DNA of 39,326 nucleotides from Betaproteobacteria bacterium (GCA_003153475.1 PLYT01000037.1:1-39326), one strand, 5' to 3'. Positions 8,353-16,551 are shown, counted from the stretch's first letter. Notes: generated by a model from the letters alone, not told the origin. A program made the numbers and translations.

Positions 8353-9074
8353 ATGTCGAGCGCCGCACACCCGGCAAGCTCTACCTGTTACCCAACCTCC
8401 TCGGCGCGATCGAGCCCTCATCGGTGCTGCCGGCGCACACGATGGCGGTCGCGCGCCGGGTCCGTCATTTCGTCGTCGAAACGCCGAAGGCTGCGCGAGC
8501 GTTCGTCAAATCGCTTCGATCCGAGCACGCCCTGCAGGACATCGGCTTCGCCGAGCTCAACGAGCACACGCCGCCGCAAGATGTGGCGGCGCTGCTGGCA
8601 CCGGCTCTCGAAGGTGAAGACCTCGCGCTGGTTTCGGACGCCGGCTGCCCTGGTGTGGCCGATCCCGGGGCACCGCTAGTCGCTGCGGCGCATCGCGCCG
8701 GCGTAATCGTCGTGCCGCTGGTCGGTCCGTCGGCGCTGGTGCTGGCGCTGATGGCCTCAGGGATGAACGGCCAGAACTTCGTCTTCCACGGCTATCTGCC
8801 GGTCCGCGCCGAACCGCGTGCCGCGGCACTGCGGGCGCTGGATGCGGCGGTCGCGCGCACCGGCGCCACGCAGCTTTTCATCGAGACGCCTTACCGCAAC
8901 GACGCGATGTTTGACGCCGTTCTGGCGGCCTGCCGCGTGCAGACGCGCTTCTGCGTCGCCGTCGATCTGACGTTGTCGTCCGAAGAGATCGTCAGCCGGA
9001 CGGTGGAGCAGTGGCGGGCGGCGCCACGTCTGCAACTGTCCGGCAGGCCCGCGATGTTCCTGCTCGGCAGCTGA
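8349..9074 (+). CDS. RsmI-like SAM-dependent methyltransferase of the tetrapyrrole-methylase fold
   Basis: 241 residues. The Gly-rich block LVSDAGCPGVADPGAPLV and the segment VVPLVGPSALVLALMASG match the tetrapyrrole (corrin/porphyrin) methylase fold, as in RsmI, the 16S rRNA C1402 2'-O-methyltransferase. FIETPYRNDAMFDAVL is the third conserved region. Unlike RsmI, the first strand reads KLYLLPNLLG instead of VATPIGNL, and the protein is some 40 residues shorter than RsmI, lacking the C-terminal extension. It is translationally coupled to maf (GTGA overlap, GTG start). I infer a separate paralogue whose substrate is unknown; the family assignment is firm, rRNA as substrate is not. Confidence 0.85.
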   Translation: MNVERRTPGKLYLLPNLLGAIEPSSVLPAHTMAVARRVRHFVVETPKAARAFVKSLRSEHALQDIGFAELNEHTPPQDVAALLAPALEGEDLALVSDAGCPGVADPGAPLVAAAHRAGVIVVPLVGPSALVLALMASGMNGQNFVFHGYLPVRAEPRAAALRALDAAVARTGATQLFIETPYRNDAMFDAVLAACRVQTRFCVAVDLTLSSEEIVSRTVEQWRAAPRLQLSGRPAMFLLGS

Positions 9075-9097
9075 GGTGCATGAAAGCGGCGAAAGGG

Positions 9098-9110
9098 GGC
9101 GGTTTCCGCC
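9098..9110. terminator. Short GC hairpin between convergent genes
   Basis: GGCGG-TTT-CCGCC forms a 5-bp stem with a 3-nt loop in the 58 bp between the methylase stop and the stop of the convergent CBS gene. A second small inverted repeat AGGC-TT-GCCT follows (9117-9126). No T-run on either strand. Possibly a weak bidirectional terminator. Confidence 0.3.
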
Positions 9111-9132
9111 GGATTAGGCTTGCCTGACGCCG

Positions 9133-9579
9133 CTACTGCTCGTCGGCGTCTGGCCAGTTCTTGATGTAGCTCTTGAGCATGCGGTTCTCGAAGCTCTGCT
9201 CTTCGTAGACCGCCTTGGCGACGTCGTGAAACGAAACGACGCCCAGCAGCGTCGAGCCGTCGATGACCGGCACGTAGCGCGCGTGGCGCTCGAGCATCAC
9301 CCGGCGCAGCTCCATCACGTCGAGTCCGGTGGTCGCCGTCAGCGGGTTGTTCACCTGGATGTCGTTGACCTTGAGGTCGCCGAGCTGCCCTTGCCGCTTC
9401 GACAGCGCCTGCAGGACTTCGGCAAAGGTCAGCATGCCCACCATCCGGCCGTGGTCCATGACGACCAGCGAGCCGATGTCGTGATGCGCCATGACGTTGA
9501 CGGCATCGATCACCGAACCCTCCGGCGCCGTCGTGAACAGCGCGTTCCCTTTGATCCGCAAGATTTCGCTGACCAGCAT
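9133..9579 (-). CDS. CBS-domain pair protein
   Basis: 148 residues consisting almost entirely of two CBS motifs (about 10-60 and 78-130), with typical blocks AVNVMAHHDIGSLVVMDHGRMVGMLTFAEVLQAL and HARYVPVIDGSTLLGVVSFHDVAKAV. Stand-alone CBS pairs bind adenine nucleotides or SAM and usually act as energy or ligand sensors for a partner protein; no partner is evident here. ATG at 9577-9579 is chosen because CGGAGGATGC lies immediately upstream; an earlier in-frame ATG at 9609 has no comparable site. It is monocistronic and convergent with the methylase gene. No membrane segment or other catalytic domain is seen. Confidence 0.88.
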   Translation of the reverse strand: MLVSEILRIKGNALFTTAPEGSVIDAVNVMAHHDIGSLVVMDHGRMVGMLTFAEVLQALSKRQGQLGDLKVNDIQVNNPLTATTGLDVMELRRVMLERHARYVPVIDGSTLLGVVSFHDVAKAVYEEQSFENRMLKSYIKNWPDADEQ

Positions 9580-9943
9580 GCATCCTCCGTGCAAACGCCT
9601 CGCGCACATTCGCTGACACGTTCAGCTTACTCCCGGCGCCGGTCCGCGCGCAACGCGTGCACTAACCTCAAACACAGGGTCTCCGGTTCGCATTCGTGAC
9701 GGCGTTTTCCGGCATGACTGAGCCTACGACTGAATGACGACGTCATGATCGGCTTGCCAGCGCCGCTCGCGGAGGCGCGACGGGGCAACCTGAACGTGCA
9801 TCGCGCCCCCGCCGGACATATACTCCCACCCGCGGCCCAATAGAGTCGCCGGTCGGACCAAGCGCCGTTGCCCTTGGCCCGGGACGAGCGCAATCTTCGT
9901 TGCGAACCAGAAGCTGCGCCCACGCAGTGATATGGAGGGGATC
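9580..9943. other. 364-bp divergent intergenic region, CBS gene / lactate permease
   Basis: No convincing gene on either strand. Two possible control elements are visible. One is a 13-bp near-palindrome ATGACGACGTCAT at 9734-9746. The other is a -10-like TATACT at 9819-9824 on plus, about 120 bp before the permease ATG and without a good -35. A strong Shine-Dalgarno GGAGGGG (9934-9940) belongs to the permease. Operator function is inference. Confidence 0.4.
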
Positions 9944-11758
9944 ATGTACCAGCAGAACTACGACCCGACGGGTAATGTTTTTCTGTCGACCATCGTCGCC
10001 GCGATTCCGATACTGACGCTGCTGTACTTCATTGCCTTGCACCGCCACCGCGATGCGCAGGGCACCGTCCGGCTGGGCATCTCGGCCCCGTACGCAGCGT
10101 TTTTCGGCGTCATCGCGGCGTTCCTCGTCGTCTGCCTTTTCTTCAAGATGCCTGTCGTGTCTGCGGTGTCGGCGTTCGTGCTGGGAATTCTGTCGGGCTT
10201 TCTGGGGATTATCTGGATCGTCCTTGCCGCGATGTTTTTGTACACGATGAGTGTGGTGAGCGGCCAGTTCGAGATCGTGAAGGAGTCGATCGTCCACATC
10301 TCGTTCGACCGGCGACTGCAATGCGTGCTGATCGCCTTTTCGTTCGGCGCGATCATCGAAGGCACTTCCGGCTTCGGCACGCCGGTGGCCATCGCCGGCG
10401 CAGTCATGGTGGGATTGGGGTTCAGACCCTTCCAGTCCGCGGTGCTGAACCTGCTTGCCAACACCGCCCCTGTCGCATGGGGTGCGATCGGCACCCCGAT
10501 AGTGACACTTGCCGCCGTGAGCGGGCTCGACCAGCTCACGCTGTCGGCGATGGCCGGCCGCCAGCTGCCTTTCGTGTCGATCCTGGTGCCATTCTGGCTG
10601 GTCGTCACGTTCGTGAAAATGGAAGGTGGCACGTGGAAGGAAGCCTTCGAGGTGTGGCCGGCCGCCCTGTGTGCCGGCGGCACGTTCGCAGTCGTGCAAT
10701 GGTTTGCCTCGGGGATCAACGAGACTCATCTGATGACCGACGTGGTCTCGGGCCTCTTCTCGGTCATATGCACCGCCCTGTTCCTGCGCTTTGTCTGGCA
10801 TCCGAGGACGCGCTTTCTGCTCAAGTCGGATCGCGAGGCGCTCGCCAAAGCCGGCAAGAGCACGGCCACCGTGACGAGCGACAAGACGGAGTGGGCCTAT
10901 AAGTACTCGGCGGCGCAGACGTTCTACGCGTGGTTGCCCTGGCTGATCCTCATCGCTTGCTGCGCGCTGTGGGGTGTACCGACGTTCAAGACATATCTCA
11001 ACAATCTGTTCTCCGGGATCACATTCAGCACGACGCTGCTGGGTTCGACTTTCGGAGGCACGCTTTCGCTGCCGGTGTGGGACATGCCTTCATTGCACAA
11101 CCTGGTGCAGCGGATGCCGCCAGTGGCGCCGGTCAATGCGAAACCCGAAGCGGCGCGATTCGCCATCAACTGGCTGTCCGCTGCAGGTACCGGCGTTTTC
11201 GTTGCCGCCCTTCTGTCCGGGCTGGTTCTCAAGCTGAACGGGAAGCAATGGAAAGACGCATTTGTGCAAACCGCGCACCGGATGAAAATTCCGGTCCTGG
11301 TGATCGGCCAGGTATTGGGGCTCGGCTTCCTGACCCGCTACTCCGGCACCGACGCGGTGCTCGGTCTGGCCTTCACCTCGGCCGGGTTCATGTACCCCTT
11401 CTTCGCGGCGTACCTGGGTTGGCTCGGCGTTTTCCTGACCGGCTCCGACACGGCGTCCAATGCGCTGTTCGGCAGCTTGCAGAGGATTACTGCGCAGCAG
11501 CTCCATCTGAACGAGATCCTCGTCGTGGCGACGAATTCGACCGGCGGGGTCATGGGGAAGATGATCGACGCGCAATCGATCATGGTGGCGTGCGCGGCCT
11601 GCTACGACGACCCGAAAGAGCGGGCACACGCGCTGGGGCCGATCTTCCGGACTGTATTCTGGTATTCGATCGCCGGCGCAGCCGTCATCGGCATCATCGC
11701 GATGCTGCAGGCCTACGTGTTCAGCGGGGTGATACCCGTGCCACCGATCGGCAAGTAA
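9944..11758 (+). CDS. lldP: L-lactate permease (LctP family)
   Basis: Proton-coupled importer of lactate and glycolate in the inner membrane, LctP family (TC 2.A.14). 604 residues with about 12-14 hydrophobic segments. Family-like motifs include GTSGFGTPVAIAGAVMVGLGF, NTAPVAWGAIGTPI, and near the C-terminus LGVFLTGSDTASNALFG and NSTGGVMGKMIDAQSIMVA, all conserved in LldP/GlcA. ATG at 9944-9946 follows GGAGGGG with 3 nt spacing and is preferred over ATG at 9932, which would precede that site. It stands alone: no lactate dehydrogenase (lldD, lutABC) or regulator gene is adjacent. A strong hairpin follows its stop. Substrate choice among L-lactate, D-lactate and glycolate cannot be decided from sequence. 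Confidence 0.93.
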   Translation: MYQQNYDPTGNVFLSTIVAAIPILTLLYFIALHRHRDAQGTVRLGISAPYAAFFGVIAAFLVVCLFFKMPVVSAVSAFVLGILSGFLGIIWIVLAAMFLYTMSVVSGQFEIVKESIVHISFDRRLQCVLIAFSFGAIIEGTSGFGTPVAIAGAVMVGLGFRPFQSAVLNLLANTAPVAWGAIGTPIVTLAAVSGLDQLTLSAMAGRQLPFVSILVPFWLVVTFVKMEGGTWKEAFEVWPAALCAGGTFAVVQWFASGINETHLMTDVVSGLFSVICTALFLRFVWHPRTRFLLKSDREALAKAGKSTATVTSDKTEWAYKYSAAQTFYAWLPWLILIACCALWGVPTFKTYLNNLFSGITFSTTLLGSTFGGTLSLPVWDMPSLHNLVQRMPPVAPVNAKPEAARFAINWLSAAGTGVFVAALLSGLVLKLNGKQWKDAFVQTAHRMKIPVLVIGQVLGLGFLTRYSGTDAVLGLAFTSAGFMYPFFAAYLGWLGVFLTGSDTASNALFGSLQRITAQQLHLNEILVVATNSTGGVMGKMIDAQSIMVACAACYDDPKERAHALGPIFRTVFWYSIAGAAVIGIIAMLQAYVFSGVIPVPPIGK

Positions 11759-11765
11759 GCGGCGC

Positions 11766-11803
11766 GTCGGGCTGGCGACGGCGGTCAGCCGTCGCGGCCC
11801 GAC
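11766..11803. terminator. Strong bidirectional hairpin, lldP/livF
   Basis: GTCGGGC (11766-11772) pairs with GCCCGAC (11797-11803), and CGACGGC (11776-11782) pairs with GCCGTCG (11788-11794) around a GGTCA loop: 14 base pairs interrupted only by a small internal loop. It begins 8 bp after the lldP stop, in the gap to the convergent livF. There is no U-tract, so it is either a non-canonical terminator or a 3' end protector for both messages. Confidence 0.6.
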
Positions 11804-11850
11804 TGGCTTCCCCGCTCAGGCATCCGGGCGCGATACGCTGCGACGCGCGG

Positions 11851-12570
11851 TCAGACCTTCTCCCAGCTTTCGGCGCTCGCGCCGGCAAGCGCCCGCACCC
11901 GTTCTTCGTCTCTGCCAAATTCGGCGGCAGGCCCTTCGTAGACCACGCGACCGTCGTCGAGCACGTACGCCCGATCGGCGATTTCGACCGCGGCACGGAC
12001 ATTCTGCTCGACTAGCAGCACCGAAATGCCTTCACTGCGCATCGATACGATGATGCGGAAGACTTCCTGAACGATCAGCGGGGCCAGCCCCTGCGATGGC
12101 TCGTCCAGCAAAAGCAGCTTGGGATTTATCAGCAAGGCTCGTCCGATTGCGAGCATTTCCTGCTCGCCACCGGAGAGCTGACGTCCCTTGTTGGCCTTGC
12201 GCTGGGCGAGTCGAGGAAACAATTCGTAGACGCGCGGAATCGTCCATGGCCCCGGCCGCTCCAGCGGCACGCGTAGATTTTCATCGACGGTGAGATTGGC
12301 AAAAATCCGGCGCCCTTCGGGGACATACCCGACCCCGAGCGCGGCGATGCGAAACGGCGGCCACGCCGTAACCTTGTTGCCGAATATCGTCACCGATCCC
12401 TGCCGCGCCGGCGTAAGCCCGACCAGAGTGCGCAACGTCGTCGTCTTGCCCGCACCGTTGCGTCCGAGCAGCGTGACAATTTCGCCTTCTCCGACCGTGA
12501 GCGATATATCGTGCAAGATGTGGCTCTTGCCATAATATGTTTGCAGCTTTGCAGCTTCGAGGACGTTCAC
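11851..12570 (-). CDS. livF: Branched-chain amino acid-type ABC transporter, ATPase 2
   Basis: Cytoplasmic ATPase of a HAAT-family importer, paired with LivG. 239 residues. Walker A GRNGAGKTT is at 36-44, the signature is LSGGEQEM, and Walker B is LLLLDEPSQGLAP, followed by the H-loop-region residues VEQNV (LivF has Gln-Asn where most ABC ATPases have His). The start is GTG (12568-12570), overlapping the livG stop as GTGA. Last gene of the livJHMGF operon. The LivF type is separated from LivG by its shorter length and EPSQGL motif. The actual substrate of the system is not determined by the ATPase. Confidence 0.93.
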   Translation of the reverse strand: MNVLEAAKLQTYYGKSHILHDISLTVGEGEIVTLLGRNGAGKTTTLRTLVGLTPARQGSVTIFGNKVTAWPPFRIAALGVGYVPEGRRIFANLTVDENLRVPLERPGPWTIPRVYELFPRLAQRKANKGRQLSGGEQEMLAIGRALLINPKLLLLDEPSQGLAPLIVQEVFRIIVSMRSEGISVLLVEQNVRAAVEIADRAYVLDDGRVVYEGPAAEFGRDEERVRALAGASAESWEKV

Positions 12571-13316
12571 GCGGCTTTCCCGAGGTAAGCCGCTTGCACC
12601 CGTTCGTCGCGGGCGATCTCGTTTGGCGTTCCTTCGCCGAGCACTGCGCCTTCGGCAAGTACGGTGATCCGATCGGCCAGATGAAACACGACGCGCATGT
12701 CGTGCTCGATCAATACGATCGTGAGCTGCTGGTCCTTGTGCAGCTTTCGAATCAACTGCGTGATGTCGTGCGTTTCCTGATCGCCCATACCGGCGGTAGG
12801 CTCGTCCAGCAGCAATAGCCGCGGCTTCAGCGCGAGAGCCATCATTATCTCGGCCGTACGCTGGTCGCCATGCGGCAATTCGCCAACCAGGCGGTCGGCC
12901 TTGGGCGTGAGGCCGCCCATATCGAGCAACACTTCGATGCGTTCGCGGATCTGCGCGTTCGCGTGTCCACGGAGCCAGGGGCTGCGGCGCAAGCCGCTGG
13001 CGACTTCGACCGCGATCCGAAGGTTTTCGCGCGCCGTGAGCTCGGGGAATATCTCGGTAATCTGAAACGTCCGCGCCATGCCCATTCCGACGCGCCTCTC
13101 CGGCGACAACCGCGTAACATCCGTGCCGCTGAAGAGGATACGTCCCGACGTCGGAGGGAAGAATCCGCTGATGAGGTTGAAAAACGTCGTCTTCCCGGCT
13201 CCATTGGGGCCGATGATCGCGCGCAGTTCGCCTGGGGCAACCGACATCGAAACGGCATCGACAGCGACCAGACTGCCGAAGCGCCGTGTGGCGTTCTCCA
13301 CGACGAGCAGGCTCAT
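12567..13316 (-). CDS. livG: Branched-chain amino acid-type ABC transporter, ATPase 1
   Basis: ATPase partner of LivF, 249 residues. Walker A GPNGAGKTT is at 36-44, and Walker B is LLLLDEPTAGMGDQE, followed by IEHDMRVVF with the catalytic H-loop histidine. The signature is the variant ELPHGDQR rather than LSGGQ, a form I recall from a subset of proteobacterial LivG proteins. The C-terminal LGEGTPNEIARDERVQAAYLG is the LivG tail. Start and stop overlap neighbours by 4 bp on both sides (ATGA with livM, GTGA with livF), indicating tight translational coupling. Confidence 0.93.
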   Translation of the reverse strand: MSLLVVENATRRFGSLVAVDAVSMSVAPGELRAIIGPNGAGKTTFFNLISGFFPPTSGRILFSGTDVTRLSPERRVGMGMARTFQITEIFPELTARENLRIAVEVASGLRRSPWLRGHANAQIRERIEVLLDMGGLTPKADRLVGELPHGDQRTAEIMMALALKPRLLLLDEPTAGMGDQETHDITQLIRKLHKDQQLTIVLIEHDMRVVFHLADRITVLAEGAVLGEGTPNEIARDERVQAAYLGKAA

Positions 13317-14263
13317 GCCATACCCTTTCGCCGCAGAATACCCAGCACGCCGCGCGGGAAAAACAGGACGACCAGCACGAAGAACAGGCCGATGAACGAC
13401 ATCCAGTTCTCGGTGTGGCTGGAAACGTAGTCCTGCAGAACGACGAAGATCGCTGCCCCGATCAGCGGACCCCAGAACGAACGCATGCCACCCAGCACCG
13501 CCATGATCACGAAATTTCCCGATTGATCCCAGCGCAGCGCCCGCGGGTCGGTGAAGTTATTGAGCAGCGCATAGAGCGTTCCGGCGAGGCTCACGAAGCA
13601 GCATGAAATCACGAACGACAGCCAGATATGGCGCTCCACCGGAACCCCGAGAAAGCGGGCACGACGCTCGTTCTCGCGGATCGCCAGCAGTGTCCGGCCG
13701 AACGGCGAACGAAGCAGCAGCCACATCAATGTGACCGCGATCGCGAAACAGGCCAATATGAAGTAATAAAATGCCTTGTCGTTGCCCAGAAGGTCGATTT
13801 TCGCCAAGCCGAGATCGAGCGCCTGTCGCTTCCAGCCGGTCACGCCATCGTCTCCGCCCGTAACCGAGTTCCAGCGAAATGCAATGAAATAGAAAACCTG
13901 TCCGAACGCAATGGTGACCATCGCAAAGTAGACGCCACGCAGCCTGGCGATCAGGGCTCCAATCACCATCGCTGCCAGCGTGCCGGTCGCGACGCCGACA
14001 AGGATGCCCAGCGGCGTGCTCGGTGCGATATACTTGATGGTCATCGCGGCGCCATATGCGCCAAGCCCGAAATATGCGGCATGACCGAACGACAGCACGC
14101 CGGTGAAGCCCAGTAGAAAATTGAGCGACATCGCGGCAAGGCCAAGCACCAGCACCCGGCTCGCGAGCTCGGTATAACCTCCCACTGCTCTCATCCAATA
14201 CGGCATCGTAAGCAGCACCAGCCAGATGAGACCAGTCCAGGCGACCGCCGGAACGCGCTTCAA
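13313..14263 (-). CDS. livM: Branched-chain amino acid-type ABC transporter, permease 2
   Basis: Inner-membrane permease of the importer, 316 residues with 8-10 hydrophobic segments. It contains LivM-type motifs LLGFTGVLSFGHAAYFGLGAYGAA and the EAA-like loop RENERRARFLGV. I place the start at TTG (14261-14263): it follows GGGAGGGTCAG closely, overlaps the livH stop as TTGA, and gives the usual LivM length. The frame is open further upstream, but that stretch lies on top of livH and has no family similarity. A TTG start would lower its initiation rate unless coupling compensates. Confidence 0.9.
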   Translation of the reverse strand: MKRVPAVAWTGLIWLVLLTMPYWMRAVGGYTELASRVLVLGLAAMSLNFLLGFTGVLSFGHAAYFGLGAYGAAMTIKYIAPSTPLGILVGVATGTLAAMVIGALIARLRGVYFAMVTIAFGQVFYFIAFRWNSVTGGDDGVTGWKRQALDLGLAKIDLLGNDKAFYYFILACFAIAVTLMWLLLRSPFGRTLLAIRENERRARFLGVPVERHIWLSFVISCCFVSLAGTLYALLNNFTDPRALRWDQSGNFVIMAVLGGMRSFWGPLIGAAIFVVLQDYVSSHTENWMSFIGLFFVLVVLFFPRGVLGILRRKGMA

Positions 14264-15129
14264 CTGACCCTCCCTTCTTCTCCGAGGAGGCCGCGCGGTC
14301 GGACCAGCAACACGAGGCCCATCATCACGTACATCACCGCCTCGGTCGCCGAAGGAAAGAACACCGCGGTGATGCCCGCGGCAAGTCCGATCAGCAGTCC
14401 GCCGAGCAGCGTCCCGGGCAGGCTGCCGAGGCCACCGACAATGATCGCAACGAAGCTCGGCATGATCAGTGAAGTCCCGATCGTCGGCTGCAGGCCGAGC
14501 ATGCCGGCCGCCAGCACGCCTGCGAGTCCGGCGAGGTATATCCCGAGGCCGAAATTCAGGGTGCGGAGAATTCGCACGTTGATGCCGAGTACAGACACGG
14601 TTTCCAGGTCTGCCGTCCCGGCGCGGATGCGCATGCCGAGGCGCGTGCGGTTGAGAATCAGAAACAGGGCGAGGACAACGAGGGCAGCCAATCCAACCAT
14701 GAACAGCCGATACCCGGTCAGGAAGAAGAATTGGGACGAGAGCGGCGTGGAAAGCTCGGGCGGGATCGGGTATGGCACGCTTTGCGCGCCCCAGATGGCG
14801 CGCAGGACGTCCTCGAAGATGTAGGCGAGCCCAAAGGTCAATAGCAGGCTGTAGAGCGGGTCGCGTCCGTACAACCGGCGGATCAGAGCCCACTCGACGA
14901 CGATCCCGACCGCCGCGGTGGCGAATGGCGCGATCGCGAGACCGCCCCAGAATCCGACATAAGGAATCAGCGTGTACGCGATATACGCACCGAGGGCGAG
15001 GAAGCCCCCATGGGCGAAATTGATCACGCCGCTCAAGTTGAGGATGAGCGAAAGCCCGAGCGCCATCAGCGCGTAGAACGCACCGACGATGAGGCCGTTA
15101 AATACGTTGAACAGCAGGAGTTGCGTCAT
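14260..15129 (-). CDS. livH: Branched-chain amino acid-type ABC transporter, permease 1
   Basis: Inner-membrane permease paired with LivM, 289 residues, about eight hydrophobic segments. The family signature LSLILNLSGVINFAHGGFLALGAYIAY is present at 30-60. ATG at 15127-15129 is chosen because MTQLLLFNVFNGLIVGAFYAL is the standard N-terminus. It is separated from livJ by 162 bp that contain a hairpin, whereas it overlaps livM by 4 bp, so the membrane and ATPase genes form one coupled unit and the binding protein is partly uncoupled. Confidence 0.93.
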   Translation of the reverse strand: MTQLLLFNVFNGLIVGAFYALMALGLSLILNLSGVINFAHGGFLALGAYIAYTLIPYVGFWGGLAIAPFATAAVGIVVEWALIRRLYGRDPLYSLLLTFGLAYIFEDVLRAIWGAQSVPYPIPPELSTPLSSQFFFLTGYRLFMVGLAALVVLALFLILNRTRLGMRIRAGTADLETVSVLGINVRILRTLNFGLGIYLAGLAGVLAAGMLGLQPTIGTSLIMPSFVAIIVGGLGSLPGTLLGGLLIGLAAGITAVFFPSATEAVMYVMMGLVLLVRPRGLLGEEGRVS

Positions 15130-15253
15130 GTGGCCTGTGGTGGTGCCGATCGCTGTTGTCGTGCACACCGGATGACGCGGGCCAAGTCGCGGCCTGCGGC
15201 ACATCCTCCCATGCTACCAAGTGCGGATTGCGAGCCAGAGGCTGGCACGGCGA

Positions 15254-15273
15254 GCGTGGTGCGCACACCGCGC
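15254..15273 (-). other. livJ-livH intercistronic stem-loop
   Basis: Minus strand GCGCGGTG-TGCG-CACCACGC forms 7 of 8 possible pairs around a UGCG tetraloop, 18 bp after the livJ stop. Hairpins after the binding-protein gene are a known way in ABC operons to stabilise the upstream message and make binding protein in excess (the malE-malF case). Role here is inferred. Confidence 0.4.
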
Positions 15274-15291
15274 CCGCCGCTTCCTAACGGC

Positions 15292-16551
15292 CTACACCGG
15301 CCATTTCATCTTGCAGCCGGTTTCCTCGAGCGTTCCTGCGGCGTCGGTGCCCTTGACGACCTCGGTCACCTTGAACAGGTCGTCCGGCGCGCTGCCCTTG
15401 GCTTGAGCTTGCCCGACGAACAGGTTCGGAATGAGCTGATTCTGCCCCACGCGGTAGAACGCCTGATCGGGCATCAGCGAAACTTCCGGTGGCAACTTCA
15501 GGCCCGAAAGCGCCTTGGCCATTTTGACGGCGTCAAGCGACTTGGCCTCGTTGGCGGCCAGCGCGCAGCTCCAGGTGGAAGCGAACCCGAACCACGTGCG
15601 TGCCGTCGGAACCCGGCCGGTCTTCTTCTTGATCGCGTCGACGAAGTCCTTGACGTGGGGTACGTTCGGCTGATTCCAGTACCACTCGAAGACCCAGGTC
15701 CCGATTCTCGCCTCGGGTGGCAGGCCCTCCAGCGCCTCAAGCTCCTGCTGCCCTCCGGCGAGATGAAACCGCTTGTCGAGGCCGAACTGAACGGCCTGCT
15801 TCAACGCGTTGATCATATCGTCGCCTTGCGTGAGGAAGATGATAACGTCAGGATTGGCCGCTTGCGCCTTGATGAGATATGACGAGAAATCGGTCGTCCC
15901 GAGCGGCGTCAAGTCGCCGCCGACCTTCGTGTAACCTGCCTTCCCGCCAGCCTTCTCGAGGCCCGCCTGCAGGGTGTGCCCGAACGCATAATCGGGAGTA
16001 ATGAAGTACCACTTCTTGCCCGCGTTCTTGATCAGCGTCGGCGTGACGGCATTGGCCTCCATCTGCGTCGTGTTGCAGACCCGGAATACGTTCCAGTGAC
16101 ACGTGGCGCCGGTGACCGCATCCGTGTGGCCGCCCGGCACGATATGCAATACGCCTTTTTCGCTGCTGACATCGGCCATCGCCAGCGCCAGTGCGGAATT
16201 GACGTTGCCAAGGAGGAAATTCACCTTGTCGCGCTCGATCAGCTTGCGCGCCTTCTGCACAGCGGTCCCGGCATCGCCGCTGGTCGAGTCCTCGACGAGC
16301 AGTTCTGCCTGGCGGCCGAGAATTCCGCCCTTGGCATTGATCTGCTCGAGTGCGAGCTGGCAGCCGATCAACTCGTTCTTGCCGACCGCGGCATAGGTTC
16401 CAGTTAACGGATTATCGAGGCCGATCTTGACGGGTTCTTCGCCGCGCGCCGCGATGATGAACGGACCTGCAACCTGCAGCGCACCGGTTGCGGCGGCGGC
16501 CTTCAACAGGGTACGGCGGTTCACGCCGTGTTTGGGCATTCGAGTTGCCAT
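15292..16551 (-). CDS. livJ: ABC transporter substrate-binding protein (LivJ-like, probable Tat export)
   Basis: Periplasmic type I binding protein of the LivJ/Leu-Ile-Val family, 419 residues. The mature part starts about EEPVKIGLDNPLTGTYAAVG, with family blocks NAKGGILGRQAELLVEDSTS and FITPDYAFGHTLQ. The N-terminus carries NRRTLLKAAAATGALQVAGPF, a twin-arginine motif followed by a moderately hydrophobic stretch, so export by Tat is likely. ATG at 16549-16551 is chosen because GGAGGAG lies just upstream. It is first in the liv operon. LivJ-like proteins bind amino acids, amides, urea or aromatic acids; sequence alone does not settle the ligand, and the operon carries no linked enzyme that would point to one. 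Confidence 0.9.
   Translation of the reverse strand: MATRMPKHGVNRRTLLKAAAATGALQVAGPFIIAARGEEPVKIGLDNPLTGTYAAVGKNELIGCQLALEQINAKGGILGRQAELLVEDSTSGDAGTAVQKARKLIERDKVNFLLGNVNSALALAMADVSSEKGVLHIVPGGHTDAVTGATCHWNVFRVCNTTQMEANAVTPTLIKNAGKKWYFITPDYAFGHTLQAGLEKAGGKAGYTKVGGDLTPLGTTDFSSYLIKAQAANPDVIIFLTQGDDMINALKQAVQFGLDKRFHLAGGQQELEALEGLPPEARIGTWVFEWYWNQPNVPHVKDFVDAIKKKTGRVPTARTWFGFASTWSCALAANEAKSLDAVKMAKALSGLKLPPEVSLMPDQAFYRVGQNQLIPNLFVGQAQAKGSAPDDLFKVTEVVKGTDAAGTLEETGCKMKWPV

Noticed and set aside
9664..9710. tRNA-like GGTTCGCATTC segment
   Set aside because: The flanking bases do not form a T arm, acceptor stem or anticodon arm.
9743..10801. 352-codon minus frame opposite lldP
   Set aside because: His/Asp/Arg-rich mirror of a membrane-protein gene; not a plausible protein.
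12567..16551. Liv cluster considered as a urea (urt) transporter
   Set aside because: No urease or urea-linked gene nearby, and the permease and binding-protein motifs are general Liv type; ligand left open.
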